Positions 39,858 to 48,002 of a stretch of DNA of 55,624 bases are shown here, one piece after another; within the stretch, counting starts at the first letter, position 1; each line of letters starts with the position of its first letter. Both the position numbers and the translations under genes were made by a program. The stretch is from Anaerolineales bacterium UBA5195. GTDB taxonomy: Bacteria > Chloroflexota > Anaerolineae > Anaerolineales > Villigracilaceae. The notes under the pieces are model-generated. The model made no database searches. It was not told the DNA's origin and saw only the letters and a list, made by a program, of their open reading frames with translations. The stretch lies in NCBI GenBank assembly GCA_002412925.1, contig DHVZ01000035.1, positions 1 through 55,624 of the forward strand. The letters run 5' to 3'.

Positions 39858-41972
39858 ATGTTAGCTGATTTTGGTTTTGGCGTTTTATTCTTTACTTTTC
39901 TCCTGGCGTTGTACAGTATTGGCGCGGCGTTTTATGGTTACTTTCGACAGGCGCAAAAATGGATTGAGAGCGCCCGCCTGGCCATGCTGCTCACCTTCCC
40001 GCTCCTGACCCTGGCCTCGCTTGACTTGATTTACCTGTTGGTCACGAACGATTTTAACGTTAAGTTTGTCTACGAAGTCACCAGCACCGACATGCCTGCT
40101 TACTTAAAAGCAACCGCCTTGTGGGGCGGCCAGTCTGGGTCACTTCTCTTCTGGTCCTGGCTCATGTCGGCATTTGCTGCGGCGGTTACTTTGCGCAAAT
40201 GGGAGCGCGACCGCGAGTTTTTGCCCTGGGTTGTGATTGTCACCAGCCTGACAATGGCTTTCTTTTTAAGCTTCAGCCTGTTCTTTAACGAAAACCCTTT
40301 CGCCCGCTTCTGGGAAACTTTTTCGGGTATCGCAGCCTACGATTTCAAACCGGTGAATGGTCTTCCTTTCACGCCCGCAGAAGGCAATGGTCTTAATCCT
40401 CTTCTGCGTCATCCGGGGATGGTCATCCACCCACCCATGCTCTACCTGGGTTTTGTCTCTTTCGTCATCCCCTTTGCCTTTGCGATTGCCGCCCTGGTTA
40501 CCGGGCGCACTGATGATCGTTGGATTCGCCTGACCCGCCGCTGGACCCTGGTAGCCTGGCTTTTCCTGTCCCTCGGGCTGGTGCTCGGAGGCCGTTGGGC
40601 CTATGATGTCCTTGGCTGGGGTGGATACTGGGGCTGGGACCCGGTTGAAATTGCCGCTTTTATGCCCTGGCTGACCGGCACGGCCTTCCTGCACTCGGTC
40701 GTGATCCAGGAAAAACGCGGGATGCTCAAACACTGGAACATGATCCTGATCATCCTGACCTATTCACTGGTGATCTTTGGCACCTTCCTGACCCGCTCTG
40801 GCGTCCTTTCCTCGGTCCACGCTTTTGCCAAAAGCGCCATTGGCCCGGCCTTCTTCATTTTTATTGGCCTGACCTTTGTTATTTCGGTAGCCCTGCTCTT
40901 CTACCGTTGGGCCGAATTGAAAGGCGAAGGGCAAATGCTTTCGATGTTCTCCCGCGAAGCCCTGTTCCTGCTTAACAACCTGCTTTTTATGGGCATCCTG
41001 GTCGTCTGTTTCTGGGGCGTGATTTCACCGCTGGTTTCCGAACTGGTCACCGGCCAAAAAGTGACGGTCGGCCCGCCCTATTACGAGCGCGCCGCCGGGC
41101 CGCTCTTTGCCGGGCTGGTTCTGTTGATGGGCATTGCGCCCCTTTCAGCCTGGGGCCATATCACTTTGAAAAGCCTGGCCGGGCAGGATAATTTCCAATT
41201 GGACAAACGTTACGCCTTGGGAATTGCCAGGTTACTCTGGAAGCCCGCCATTCCGGCGGTCCTCATCCTGGTTGCCCTGCTGGCGATTGGCATTCGCAAC
41301 CCCTATGCCCTGGTCGGCCTGTTTTTTGTAGCCCTGACGACTTCGATCACGCTCTATGAATTCTGGCGAGCCGCCCGCGCCCGCAGCCGCGCCCAGGATG
41401 AGAACTTCTTCCTCGCCCTCTGGCGGCTGGCAGGCCGCAACCGCCGCCGCTATGGCGGTTACACCATCCACCTTGGGGTGGTCCTGATGGCGGTGGGCAT
41501 CATCGGAATCGAAATGTTCCAGGCCGAAACGCAAAAAAGCCTGGCAATTGGTGAGAGTATCCAGCTTTCGGGGTACACCGTCCGCTATGATTCCCTGGCT
41601 CAGTTCAACGCCCCTGATGGACGCTGGGTGACACGCGCCGTGGTCAGCGTTTTTAGGGATGGCAAATTCCTGACCGAGTTATACCCTCGCTACGATGTTT
41701 ACTCCGACGGCCAGCCGATGACCATTCCGGGCGTCCGTTCCACATTGGCCGATGATCTGTACGTCCTCCTGGTAAACTGGGAGGGGGTTACCACCCAGAT
41801 AGCGCCGTTTAAGGTCTACCACAACCCTCTCGTCAACTGGCTTTGGTTGGGGTCGATTGTCTTCATCCTGGGGACCCTGATTGCGGCCTGGCCCGACCGT
41901 GACCCTGAATATGTGCCTGCACGCGCCAGAAGCAAGAAAAAAGTCACCTATCAACCGGGTGTGGCTGATTAA
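39858..41972 (+). CDS. ccmF: Haem lyase subunit CcmF
   Basis: A 704-residue CcmF, the membrane component that transfers haem from CcmE to apocytochrome c. The tryptophan-rich haem-binding WWD domain reads GWGGYWGWDPVEIAAFMPWL, flanked by conserved His regions (HPGMVIHPPMLYLGFVSF and FLHSVVIQEKRGMLKHWN) and GTFLTRSGVLSSVHAFA. The C-terminal periplasmic part before the last helix has the usual beta-rich stretch (GYTVRYDSLAQF). Length is slightly longer than the usual 640-660 residues. Confidence 0.93.
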   Translation: MLADFGFGVLFFTFLLALYSIGAAFYGYFRQAQKWIESARLAMLLTFPLLTLASLDLIYLLVTNDFNVKFVYEVTSTDMPAYLKATALWGGQSGSLLFWSWLMSAFAAAVTLRKWERDREFLPWVVIVTSLTMAFFLSFSLFFNENPFARFWETFSGIAAYDFKPVNGLPFTPAEGNGLNPLLRHPGMVIHPPMLYLGFVSFVIPFAFAIAALVTGRTDDRWIRLTRRWTLVAWLFLSLGLVLGGRWAYDVLGWGGYWGWDPVEIAAFMPWLTGTAFLHSVVIQEKRGMLKHWNMILIILTYSLVIFGTFLTRSGVLSSVHAFAKSAIGPAFFIFIGLTFVISVALLFYRWAELKGEGQMLSMFSREALFLLNNLLFMGILVVCFWGVISPLVSELVTGQKVTVGPPYYERAAGPLFAGLVLLMGIAPLSAWGHITLKSLAGQDNFQLDKRYALGIARLLWKPAIPAVLILVALLAIGIRNPYALVGLFFVALTTSITLYEFWRAARARSRAQDENFFLALWRLAGRNRRRYGGYTIHLGVVLMAVGIIGIEMFQAETQKSLAIGESIQLSGYTVRYDSLAQFNAPDGRWVTRAVVSVFRDGKFLTELYPRYDVYSDGQPMTIPGVRSTLADDLYVLLVNWEGVTTQIAPFKVYHNPLVNWLWLGSIVFILGTLIAAWPDRDPEYVPARARSKKKVTYQPGVAD

Positions 41973-42053
41973 ATCAGTTTTTATGCTTTGGACGGCTTCC
42001 ATGCCCCCGAGGCAGGCGGCTGGAGCCATTATTACGAGGACGGAGAAGTTGTG

Positions 42054-42521
42054 ATGAAGCGCATTTTCTGGATTTTTTTATTCAGCCTGCTCTTGGGGGC
42101 TGCCTGGTTCACCTCGGTCTCAGCCCAGACGCCCATACCTCCATCCGATGACGAGGTCAACGCGATTGCCAAGCAGATGTTTTGCCCGGTTTGCGAAAAC
42201 ATCCCGCTGGATGTCTGCTCAACCGAAGCCTGCAAGCAATGGCGTGAACTGATTCGCCTGAAACTCTCCGAAGGCTGGACCGAGCAGCAGATCAAGGATT
42301 ATTTTGTCGAGCAGTATGGGCAGCGGGTTTTGGCCGATCCAAACTGGCTGCTCTACACCATTCCGCCAGCCCTGATGCTGGTCGGGGTTTACCTGCTCTA
42401 TCGCGCGTTTCGGTCAATGCGCCAAACCATCCCGGATGAAAGCGAACCGGCCCAGGCGCCGCCAGATAAGACGGATGATTACCTGCGGCGGGTGGAAGAA
42501 GAACTAAAAAACAGAAACTAA
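42054..42521 (+). CDS. ccmH: Cytochrome c maturation protein CcmH
   Basis: A 155-residue CcmH: signal peptide (about 1-25), the redox motif FCPVCENIPLDVC (the CxxC that reduces apocytochrome thiols), the three-helix domain (LIRLKLSEGWTEQQIKDYF) and a C-terminal membrane helix (WLLYTIPPALMLVGVYLLY). An extra Cys pair (DVCSTEAC) follows the motif. I chose the ATG at 42054; earlier starts add non-signal residues. Confidence 0.88.
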   Translation: MKRIFWIFLFSLLLGAAWFTSVSAQTPIPPSDDEVNAIAKQMFCPVCENIPLDVCSTEACKQWRELIRLKLSEGWTEQQIKDYFVEQYGQRVLADPNWLLYTIPPALMLVGVYLLYRAFRSMRQTIPDESEPAQAPPDKTDDYLRRVEEELKNRN

Positions 42522-42590
42522 CGGAGTCCAAAGTTTTCTGACTTTGGAGCGACAAAGGTCGCAGAACTCCTGTTGAGAAGGAGAATGTTC

Positions 42591-43163
42591 ATGTCTGAAA
42601 CAAATTCTGCGCCCAGGCGCGGCGTGCCGGTCTGGGTCCAGGTTATCGTTTGGGTGGCGCTGCTGGGGCTGCTGGTGATCGTTGCCCTCGGGCTGCGCCG
42701 CTCCCAACAGGGAACTGTCCAGGTGGGCGACACCTTGCCAGATTTTACGTTGAAGTTTTTTGATGGGTACACCTATCAGGGCAAGACCGAGGTTAAGTTA
42801 TCGGAACTGCGTGGGAAGGTGGTGGTGATCAACTTCTGGGCTTCGTGGTGCAAGCCCTGCGAACAGGAAGCTGCCGAAATCGAAGCCGCCTGGCGCTCCT
42901 ACGAGGCGGGCGGGCAGGTTGTTTTTATCGGCGCGGACTATGTCGATACCGAACCTGAAGCGCGTGGTTATCTCAAGAAATTTGAAATCACTTATCCGAA
43001 TGGCCCGGACCTGGGCACCCGGATTTCACAGATGTTCCGCATCCAGGGCGTGCCCGAAACCTATTTCATCGATCAGAACGGCGCACTGGCTTACGCCCAG
43101 ATCGGTCCGTTTGCATCCGAGGCGCAAATCCACGCCATCATCGACCCTTTGTTGAAAAAGTAG
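42591..43163 (+). CDS. ccmG: Membrane-anchored thioredoxin-like protein CcmG/ResA
   Basis: A 190-residue protein with an N-terminal signal-anchor helix and a thioredoxin fold outside the membrane carrying the active site WASWCKPCEQE. It also has GDTLPDFTLKFFDG at the start of the fold and GVPETYFID with the cis-proline. It supplies electrons to CcmH and apocytochrome c. AAGGAG precedes the ATG at 42591. A small hairpin (TCCAAAGT / ACTTTGGA, 42527-42548) separates it from ccmH. Confidence 0.9.
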   Translation: MSETNSAPRRGVPVWVQVIVWVALLGLLVIVALGLRRSQQGTVQVGDTLPDFTLKFFDGYTYQGKTEVKLSELRGKVVVINFWASWCKPCEQEAAEIEAAWRSYEAGGQVVFIGADYVDTEPEARGYLKKFEITYPNGPDLGTRISQMFRIQGVPETYFIDQNGALAYAQIGPFASEAQIHAIIDPLLKK

Positions 43164-43176
43164 AGCTAGAGAGACC

Positions 43177-43701
43177 ATGGATATTGGCGCAATTTTTCTC
43201 CTGCTGGCCGTCCTGCTCGTGACGGTCGTGTTTGTTGCCCGCCCCTTTTGGGAAAACCGCCGCCGCATGACAGTTTCGGCGGATGAACATGAAATTTCCT
43301 CGCTCCTGGCCGAGCGTGATCGTCTCTTGACAGCTCTCCAGGAACTTGATTTCGACCAGACCCTCGGGAAAATCCCGGCTGAAGACTACCCGGGGATGCG
43401 CGCCGGGTTGTTGCAGAGCGCTTCGGACGTTCTGCGCCGCCTGGATCTCCTCCAACCCCAAAATGGGAACGCCAGTGTCGATGCCGAAAGCCGCGTCGAA
43501 GCGGTGATTGCCGCCCGCCGCGCCGATGCCAGCGTCCAAGAACCGGACCACGCTGGGGTTTCTGACGAAGAGTTTGAAGAACTGATTGCTTCCCGTCGCG
43601 CAGTTCGGAAAGAAAAAGCAGGGGGGTTTTGCCCGAAATGCGGCAAACCTGTCCTGCGCTCTGACCGTTTTTGTCCGCACTGCGGGAAAGCCATTCAGTA
43701 A
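43177..43701 (+). CDS. CcmI-like protein with a C-terminal zinc ribbon
   Basis: A 174-residue protein: one N-terminal helix (IFLLLAVLLVTVVFVARPFW), a coiled-coil-like segment with LLAERDRLLTALQELDFDQTLGKI and EDYPGMRAGLLQ that matches the N-terminal part of CcmI, and a C-terminal zinc ribbon CPKCGKPVLRSDRFCPHCG. Full CcmI carries TPR repeats instead of the zinc ribbon. It lies 14 bases after ccmG, so a role in apocytochrome handling is inferred from position. The zinc ribbon replacing the TPR part is unusual. Confidence 0.75.
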   Translation: MDIGAIFLLLAVLLVTVVFVARPFWENRRRMTVSADEHEISSLLAERDRLLTALQELDFDQTLGKIPAEDYPGMRAGLLQSASDVLRRLDLLQPQNGNASVDAESRVEAVIAARRADASVQEPDHAGVSDEEFEELIASRRAVRKEKAGGFCPKCGKPVLRSDRFCPHCGKAIQ

Positions 43702-43720
43702 AACGATTAAGGGTTTTTCA

Positions 43721-45580
43721 ATGAAATCTCGTTTCATTATTTTTGCCATGCCTCTGCTCTTTTTGCTCAGTTCCTGTTCGCTGGCTGAGGATATCACCCC
43801 GCCGCCGGGCTACCAGATGCCCAGCCCTGCGCCAACGCTCAGCCTGGTATTTCCTGCTACTCCGCCAAATCTGGGCTCTGGTGCAGTGATTTATGCTGAA
43901 GAATGCGCGCCCTGTCATGGTGAAAGTGGTCTGGGCGATGGGCCGCTGGCCGCCAAACTGGAAAAGAAACCCGCCAACCTGGCCGGGCTTGCCCAGACTG
44001 TAAAGCCGGCCGCCTGGTATGCCATCGTCACAGAAGGCCGGATGCAGAACTTCATGCCGCCTTTCAGTAATAAATTAAGCGACCAGCAGCGCTGGGAGGT
44101 GGTGGCCTATACGCTTTTGTTGAGCGTTACTTCCGATGAAATTGCTGCGGGCCAGTCAAGCTATGAAACTTCCTGTGCCCAGTGTCATGGCGCGGATGGA
44201 AAGCAGATCTCTGATGCCAACCTGGCAAACCAGGCTTTGATGGTTAATCTCTCGCAAAAAGACCTGGTCGACTCGATCCAAAAGGGCGTGCAGCCGAAAA
44301 TGCCGGCCACTGATTTGATGGATCCAGACGCTTATGCCCTGGCGGCCTACGTGCGCACGTTTACTTTCCCCGCCGCGACGATGGCCCCTGTCCCTGAAAC
44401 CACACCGACCCCAGAGAAAACTCCCGAAGTTGTCGATTCCACCCCGATCGAAGCAGTTCCCACGGATGTATCAGCCGCAGCGCCCCAGGGGGCTGTCTTT
44501 ACCGGTACGGTGGTAAATGCTTCGGGGAGTCCGCTCCCGGCTGATTTGACGGTCACCCTGCGCGGGTTCGATCATGATGCCTCGGGTGGGTCATTTATCG
44601 AGGCCTCCAGTCAAGCCGGGAAAATTAGCGAGGGCGCCTTCTCCTTCCAGGGGATCGAGACGGCCCCTGGTCGAATTTATGTGGCCGAAGTGCAGTATGG
44701 GGAGGTTCCTTACCAGTCTGCCCCGATCATTGTTGACAACGCCCAGGCAGTCTTTGCTTTCGAACCGCTCTCGGTTTACGAGACCACCACCGACTTCAAT
44801 CTACTCAAGATTGAACAGGTTCATTATTTCTTTGATGCGCCTGCCAATGGGAAAATTCCGGTCTCAGCACTATATGTCATCACCAATCAGGCGGATCGGG
44901 CTATCCTGGTGGAAAGTGATGGGAGTTCGATCTCCTTCATCACTGTTCCTGCCCAGGCCGAGAATATCGCTTATCAAGATGCCGGGATGGGCGGCGCCTT
45001 CATCCCAACCCCGAGCGGATTTTTAATTCCGCCTTCTGATTCACAATATGGCCTGGTGGCTTCTTTCTCATTACCTTATGAAAAGCAACTGGCTTATGAA
45101 CAATCTTTTCAGTTGAATGTCTCCAAGCTTTCGGTGATTGTGCCCGAAGGGATGCAGGTCAAAGGCGAAGGGTTTCGCGCGGGCCAGCTGAGCCAGATGG
45201 GGCAGGGCGGTGGGAATTTCCAACCCTACAGCGCTACCCCGGTCAGCCAGGGCGTTGCTTTCACCCTGACAGGTTCGCCCAAGCCAGCAACCCCAACGGT
45301 AACTGGCACCGACACCACCAAAAATATCATCCTCGGTGTCGGCGTTTTTGGCGCAGTCCTGATCCTGATCGGCGGCCTCCTCTTCTGGCGCGACCGGCGG
45401 CAAGTTGAGGCTGACGATGAACTGGAGGATGAAGACGCCGAATCTGGCGATGAGGACACTGACGATATCCTGGACGCCATCCTCACACTCGATGACCAAT
45501 TCAAAGCTGGCAACCTGCCTGAAGAAGCCTATCAGGAACGCCGCGCAGAGTTGAAAGAAAAGCTCAAAAACCGGTCCTAA
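43721..45580 (+). CDS. Di-haem cytochrome c lipoprotein with a membrane helix and SHOCT-like tail
   Basis: A 619-residue chimeric protein. The signal peptide ends in the lipobox LSSC, so it is lipidated. Two cytochrome c domains follow, CAPCH and CAQCH with distal-Met-type loops (NFMPPFSNKLS; KMPATDLMDPDAY), then a Thr/Pro-rich linker, a carboxypeptidase-regulatory-like beta domain starting near AVFTGTVVNASGSPLPADLT, another beta-rich region, a transmembrane helix (IILGVGVFGAVLILIGGLLF), a highly acidic stretch and a short C-terminal helical pair (ILTLDDQFKAGNLPEEAYQE) like a SHOCT domain. I chose the ATG at 43721, 19 bases after the CcmI-like gene. It is a likely client or monitor of the ccm system. 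Confidence 0.75.
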   Translation: MKSRFIIFAMPLLFLLSSCSLAEDITPPPGYQMPSPAPTLSLVFPATPPNLGSGAVIYAEECAPCHGESGLGDGPLAAKLEKKPANLAGLAQTVKPAAWYAIVTEGRMQNFMPPFSNKLSDQQRWEVVAYTLLLSVTSDEIAAGQSSYETSCAQCHGADGKQISDANLANQALMVNLSQKDLVDSIQKGVQPKMPATDLMDPDAYALAAYVRTFTFPAATMAPVPETTPTPEKTPEVVDSTPIEAVPTDVSAAAPQGAVFTGTVVNASGSPLPADLTVTLRGFDHDASGGSFIEASSQAGKISEGAFSFQGIETAPGRIYVAEVQYGEVPYQSAPIIVDNAQAVFAFEPLSVYETTTDFNLLKIEQVHYFFDAPANGKIPVSALYVITNQADRAILVESDGSSISFITVPAQAENIAYQDAGMGGAFIPTPSGFLIPPSDSQYGLVASFSLPYEKQLAYEQSFQLNVSKLSVIVPEGMQVKGEGFRAGQLSQMGQGGGNFQPYSATPVSQGVAFTLTGSPKPATPTVTGTDTTKNIILGVGVFGAVLILIGGLLFWRDRRQVEADDELEDEDAESGDEDTDDILDAILTLDDQFKAGNLPEEAYQERRAELKEKLKNRS

Positions 45581-45588
45581 AAAACAAG

Positions 45589-46287
45589 ATGATCGAAGTC
45601 AGAAAGCTTGTCAAACGTTTTGGGTCGCAGGTCGTTCTACGCGGACTGGATTTTCATGTTCAGTCCGGAGAATTTGTGGCCTTGCTTGGGCCAAATGGCG
45701 CTGGGAAGACTACTTTCCTGCGAATTTTGGCATCGCTTTCGCGTCCCTCGCTCGGGCAGGTGAAAGTGGCCGGGTTTGCGCTCCCGACTCATTCAGCAGC
45801 AGTCCGGCAACGCCTGGGAGTGGTTTCGCACCAGCCGCTTTTATACGGTGACCTGACAGCCGAGGAAAATCTCATCTTCTATGGTCGCATCTACAACCTC
45901 GAGGCCTTGGACAAACGCCTCGGCGAAGTTTTGGATTTGGTGGGGCTCGCCACCCGCCGCCGCGACCTGGTGCGAACCTTTTCGCGTGGGATGCAGCAGC
46001 GCTTGGCGATTGGGCGCGCCGTTTTGCACAATCCTGAAGTGATGCTTTTCGACGAACCCTATACCGGCCTTGATCAGGATGCCTCTGAAATGCTGGATGG
46101 TGTCTTAAAACGGGTGGCCGCCGCCGGGCGGACAGTGGTGATGACTTCCCATGATCTGGCGCGCGCCGAGGATTTAGCCACCCGCTTTGATATCCTTTCA
46201 CATGGGGTGATCGCGGCCTCGGCCAACCGCGTTCAGCTTGGCAGTGGCAACCTGCTCACTTTTTACAAACGAGCGCTGGCGGGATAA
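45589..46287 (+). CDS. ccmA: Haem ABC exporter ATPase CcmA
   Basis: A 232-residue ABC ATPase which, with CcmB, drives haem release onto CcmE. Walker A is LGPNGAGKTT, the signature is FSRGMQQRLAIGRAVL, Walker B is VMLFDEPYTGLDQDA, and the H-loop is MTSHDLARAEDL. It starts nine bases after the lipoprotein gene and is followed within five bases by ccmB. Confidence 0.9.
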   Translation: MIEVRKLVKRFGSQVVLRGLDFHVQSGEFVALLGPNGAGKTTFLRILASLSRPSLGQVKVAGFALPTHSAAVRQRLGVVSHQPLLYGDLTAEENLIFYGRIYNLEALDKRLGEVLDLVGLATRRRDLVRTFSRGMQQRLAIGRAVLHNPEVMLFDEPYTGLDQDASEMLDGVLKRVAAAGRTVVMTSHDLARAEDLATRFDILSHGVIAASANRVQLGSGNLLTFYKRALAG

Positions 46288-46291
46288 GTTT

Positions 46292-47014
46292 ATGGATAAA
46301 ACCCCGCTGACTGATACGCCGTCCCCCATCCACCGCCCACCGTCGAATTACCTGCGCGCTGTGCTGGCCATTGCGTGGAAAGACTTGGCCGCCGAAATGC
46401 GTTCGCGTGAATTGCTCTCGTCAATGCTGGTTTTTGCAGTGCTGGTGATTCTGATTTTTTATTTTGCGCTCGAGTTGGACGTGAAAGCCCGCACTGGCAT
46501 CACGGCTGGCGCGCTGTGGGTTACTTTTGCCTTTGCCGGGACGCTCGGTTTGAACCGCTCGATGGCGGTCGAAAAGGATCGTGGCTGCCTGGATGGCCTC
46601 CTGCTCGCCCCGGTTGACCGTTCGGCCATCTATTTTGGGAAAGCCATCAGCAACCTGGCCTTTATGTTGATCGTCGAAGCGATTGTTTTACCGGTCTACA
46701 GCCTGATGTATAACGTCAACCTGTTCAATCTTGGCCTGGTTGGCGTTACGCTGCTCGGCTCGGTGGGTTATGTGGCGGTTGGCACACTCTTGGCGGCCAT
46801 GTCGGTGCAAACACGCACCCGCGACGTACTCTTGCCCATCCTGCTCTTTCCGCTGGTGATCCCCGTCTTGGTGGCGGCGGTCAAAGCCAGCAGCGGCTTT
46901 TTGCTGGGGCTTGAAACCAGTGAAATCCTACCCTGGCTGAATATCCTGTTTGTCTACGATTTGATTTTTATCGCGGTAGCTTTCATGGTCTTCGATTATG
47001 TTGTCGAAGAATAA
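46292..47014 (+). CDS. ccmB: Haem ABC exporter permease CcmB
   Basis: A 240-residue membrane protein with six helices and the CcmB features AIAWKDLAAEMRSRELLSSM, LDGLLLAPVDRSAIYFGKAI and LLPILLFPLVIPVLVAAVKA. I chose the ATG at 46292, just after the ccmA stop; the N terminus is about 20 residues longer than usual. It pairs with CcmA. Confidence 0.9.
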   Translation: MDKTPLTDTPSPIHRPPSNYLRAVLAIAWKDLAAEMRSRELLSSMLVFAVLVILIFYFALELDVKARTGITAGALWVTFAFAGTLGLNRSMAVEKDRGCLDGLLLAPVDRSAIYFGKAISNLAFMLIVEAIVLPVYSLMYNVNLFNLGLVGVTLLGSVGYVAVGTLLAAMSVQTRTRDVLLPILLFPLVIPVLVAAVKASSGFLLGLETSEILPWLNILFVYDLIFIAVAFMVFDYVVEE

Positions 47015-47077
47015 CTGTTCAGAAGGTTGGAGCGCAAAAATTCTGTTTGTGCTCCAGAATAAATCGAAGGAGAGTCC

Positions 47078-47767
47078 ATGTCACCTCAACCCCTGACGCT
47101 GAAAGTCCTGAATATCCTCTCTGCCATCTTGATCTTCGTGGCCTTCCTGATGGCGATGTTTTACGCCCCGCTCGAAAAAGTGATGGGCGCAGTCCAGCGG
47201 GTCTTCTATTTCCATGTTGCCACCGCCTGGGTCGGGATGCTGGGTTTCATCATCGCCGCTATTGTTGCCATCATCTACTTGCGCACCCAGAACCTGAAAT
47301 GGGACCTGGCTGGCCTGGCCGCGGTGGAAATCAGCCTGGTCTTCTTCTTCATTGCCATTGTACTCGGCTCGATTTGGGCGCGCCCGGCCTGGGGCACCTG
47401 GTGGACCTGGGAACCACGCCTGACAACTGCCGCCATCCTGGAGATGATCTACCTGGCCTACCTGCTTTTGCGCCAGGGCATCGAAGACCCTGAGCGCCGC
47501 GCCCGCTTTGGGGCGGTTTACACCATCCTGGGCGGCCTGAGCGTGCCGCTGACTTTTCTCTCCATCCGTATTTTTCGGACCATTCACCCGGTGGTGGTCG
47601 GTGCAGGCGGCAGCGAAAAAATGAGCATGACCGGCTCAATGGTCGTAACCATGCTCTTCAGTATCGCGGTCTTCTCGGTTGTTTTTGTCACCATTTTCTG
47701 GCACCGCATTCGTCTTGGGCAATTGGCCGAAAAAGTTGAGCAACGTAAGCTCGAAATAACCCAATAA
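47078..47767 (+). CDS. ccmC: Haem exporter subunit CcmC
   Basis: A 229-residue six-helix protein of the haem-handling WWD family. The WWD motif reads WGTWWTWEPRLT, with conserved histidines in QRVFYFHVATAW and FRTIHPVV. It presents haem to CcmE. AAGGAGA lies before the ATG. The helix pattern and length fit CcmC rather than CcsA. Confidence 0.92.
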   Translation: MSPQPLTLKVLNILSAILIFVAFLMAMFYAPLEKVMGAVQRVFYFHVATAWVGMLGFIIAAIVAIIYLRTQNLKWDLAGLAAVEISLVFFFIAIVLGSIWARPAWGTWWTWEPRLTTAAILEMIYLAYLLLRQGIEDPERRARFGAVYTILGGLSVPLTFLSIRIFRTIHPVVVGAGGSEKMSMTGSMVVTMLFSIAVFSVVFVTIFWHRIRLGQLAEKVEQRKLEITQ

Positions 47768-47777
47768 GGAGCTATTT

Positions 47778-47927
47778 ATGGAGACACCCAACACTTTTAG
47801 CTACATGGTTGGCGGGTATCTTGTTTTTGCCGCGATCATGCTGGTTTATCTCGGCAGCCTGATCTCTCGCTGGAACAACCTCAGGCGCGAGATGCAAATG
47901 TTCGAAGAAATCGAAAAAAATCAATAA
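47778..47927 (+). CDS. ccmD: Small CcmD-like membrane protein
   Basis: A 49-residue protein (ATG at 47778, preceded by AAGGAG, ten bases after ccmC): METPNTFSYMVGGYLVFAAI, a hydrophobic helix continuing to LGSLISR, then a charged segment LRREMQ and acidic tail. Size, single helix and position directly after ccmC match CcmD, which helps CcmC release haem-loaded CcmE. It completes the ccmEFHG-I-ABCD set. Confidence 0.82.
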   Translation: METPNTFSYMVGGYLVFAAIMLVYLGSLISRWNNLRREMQMFEEIEKNQ

Positions 47928-48002
47928 CAAATTTCACCCAATAATCCGCTATACTTGTCGTGTGTAGTGGATTATTCTGCATTTGACGCCAGGGAGAGCC
48001 TG

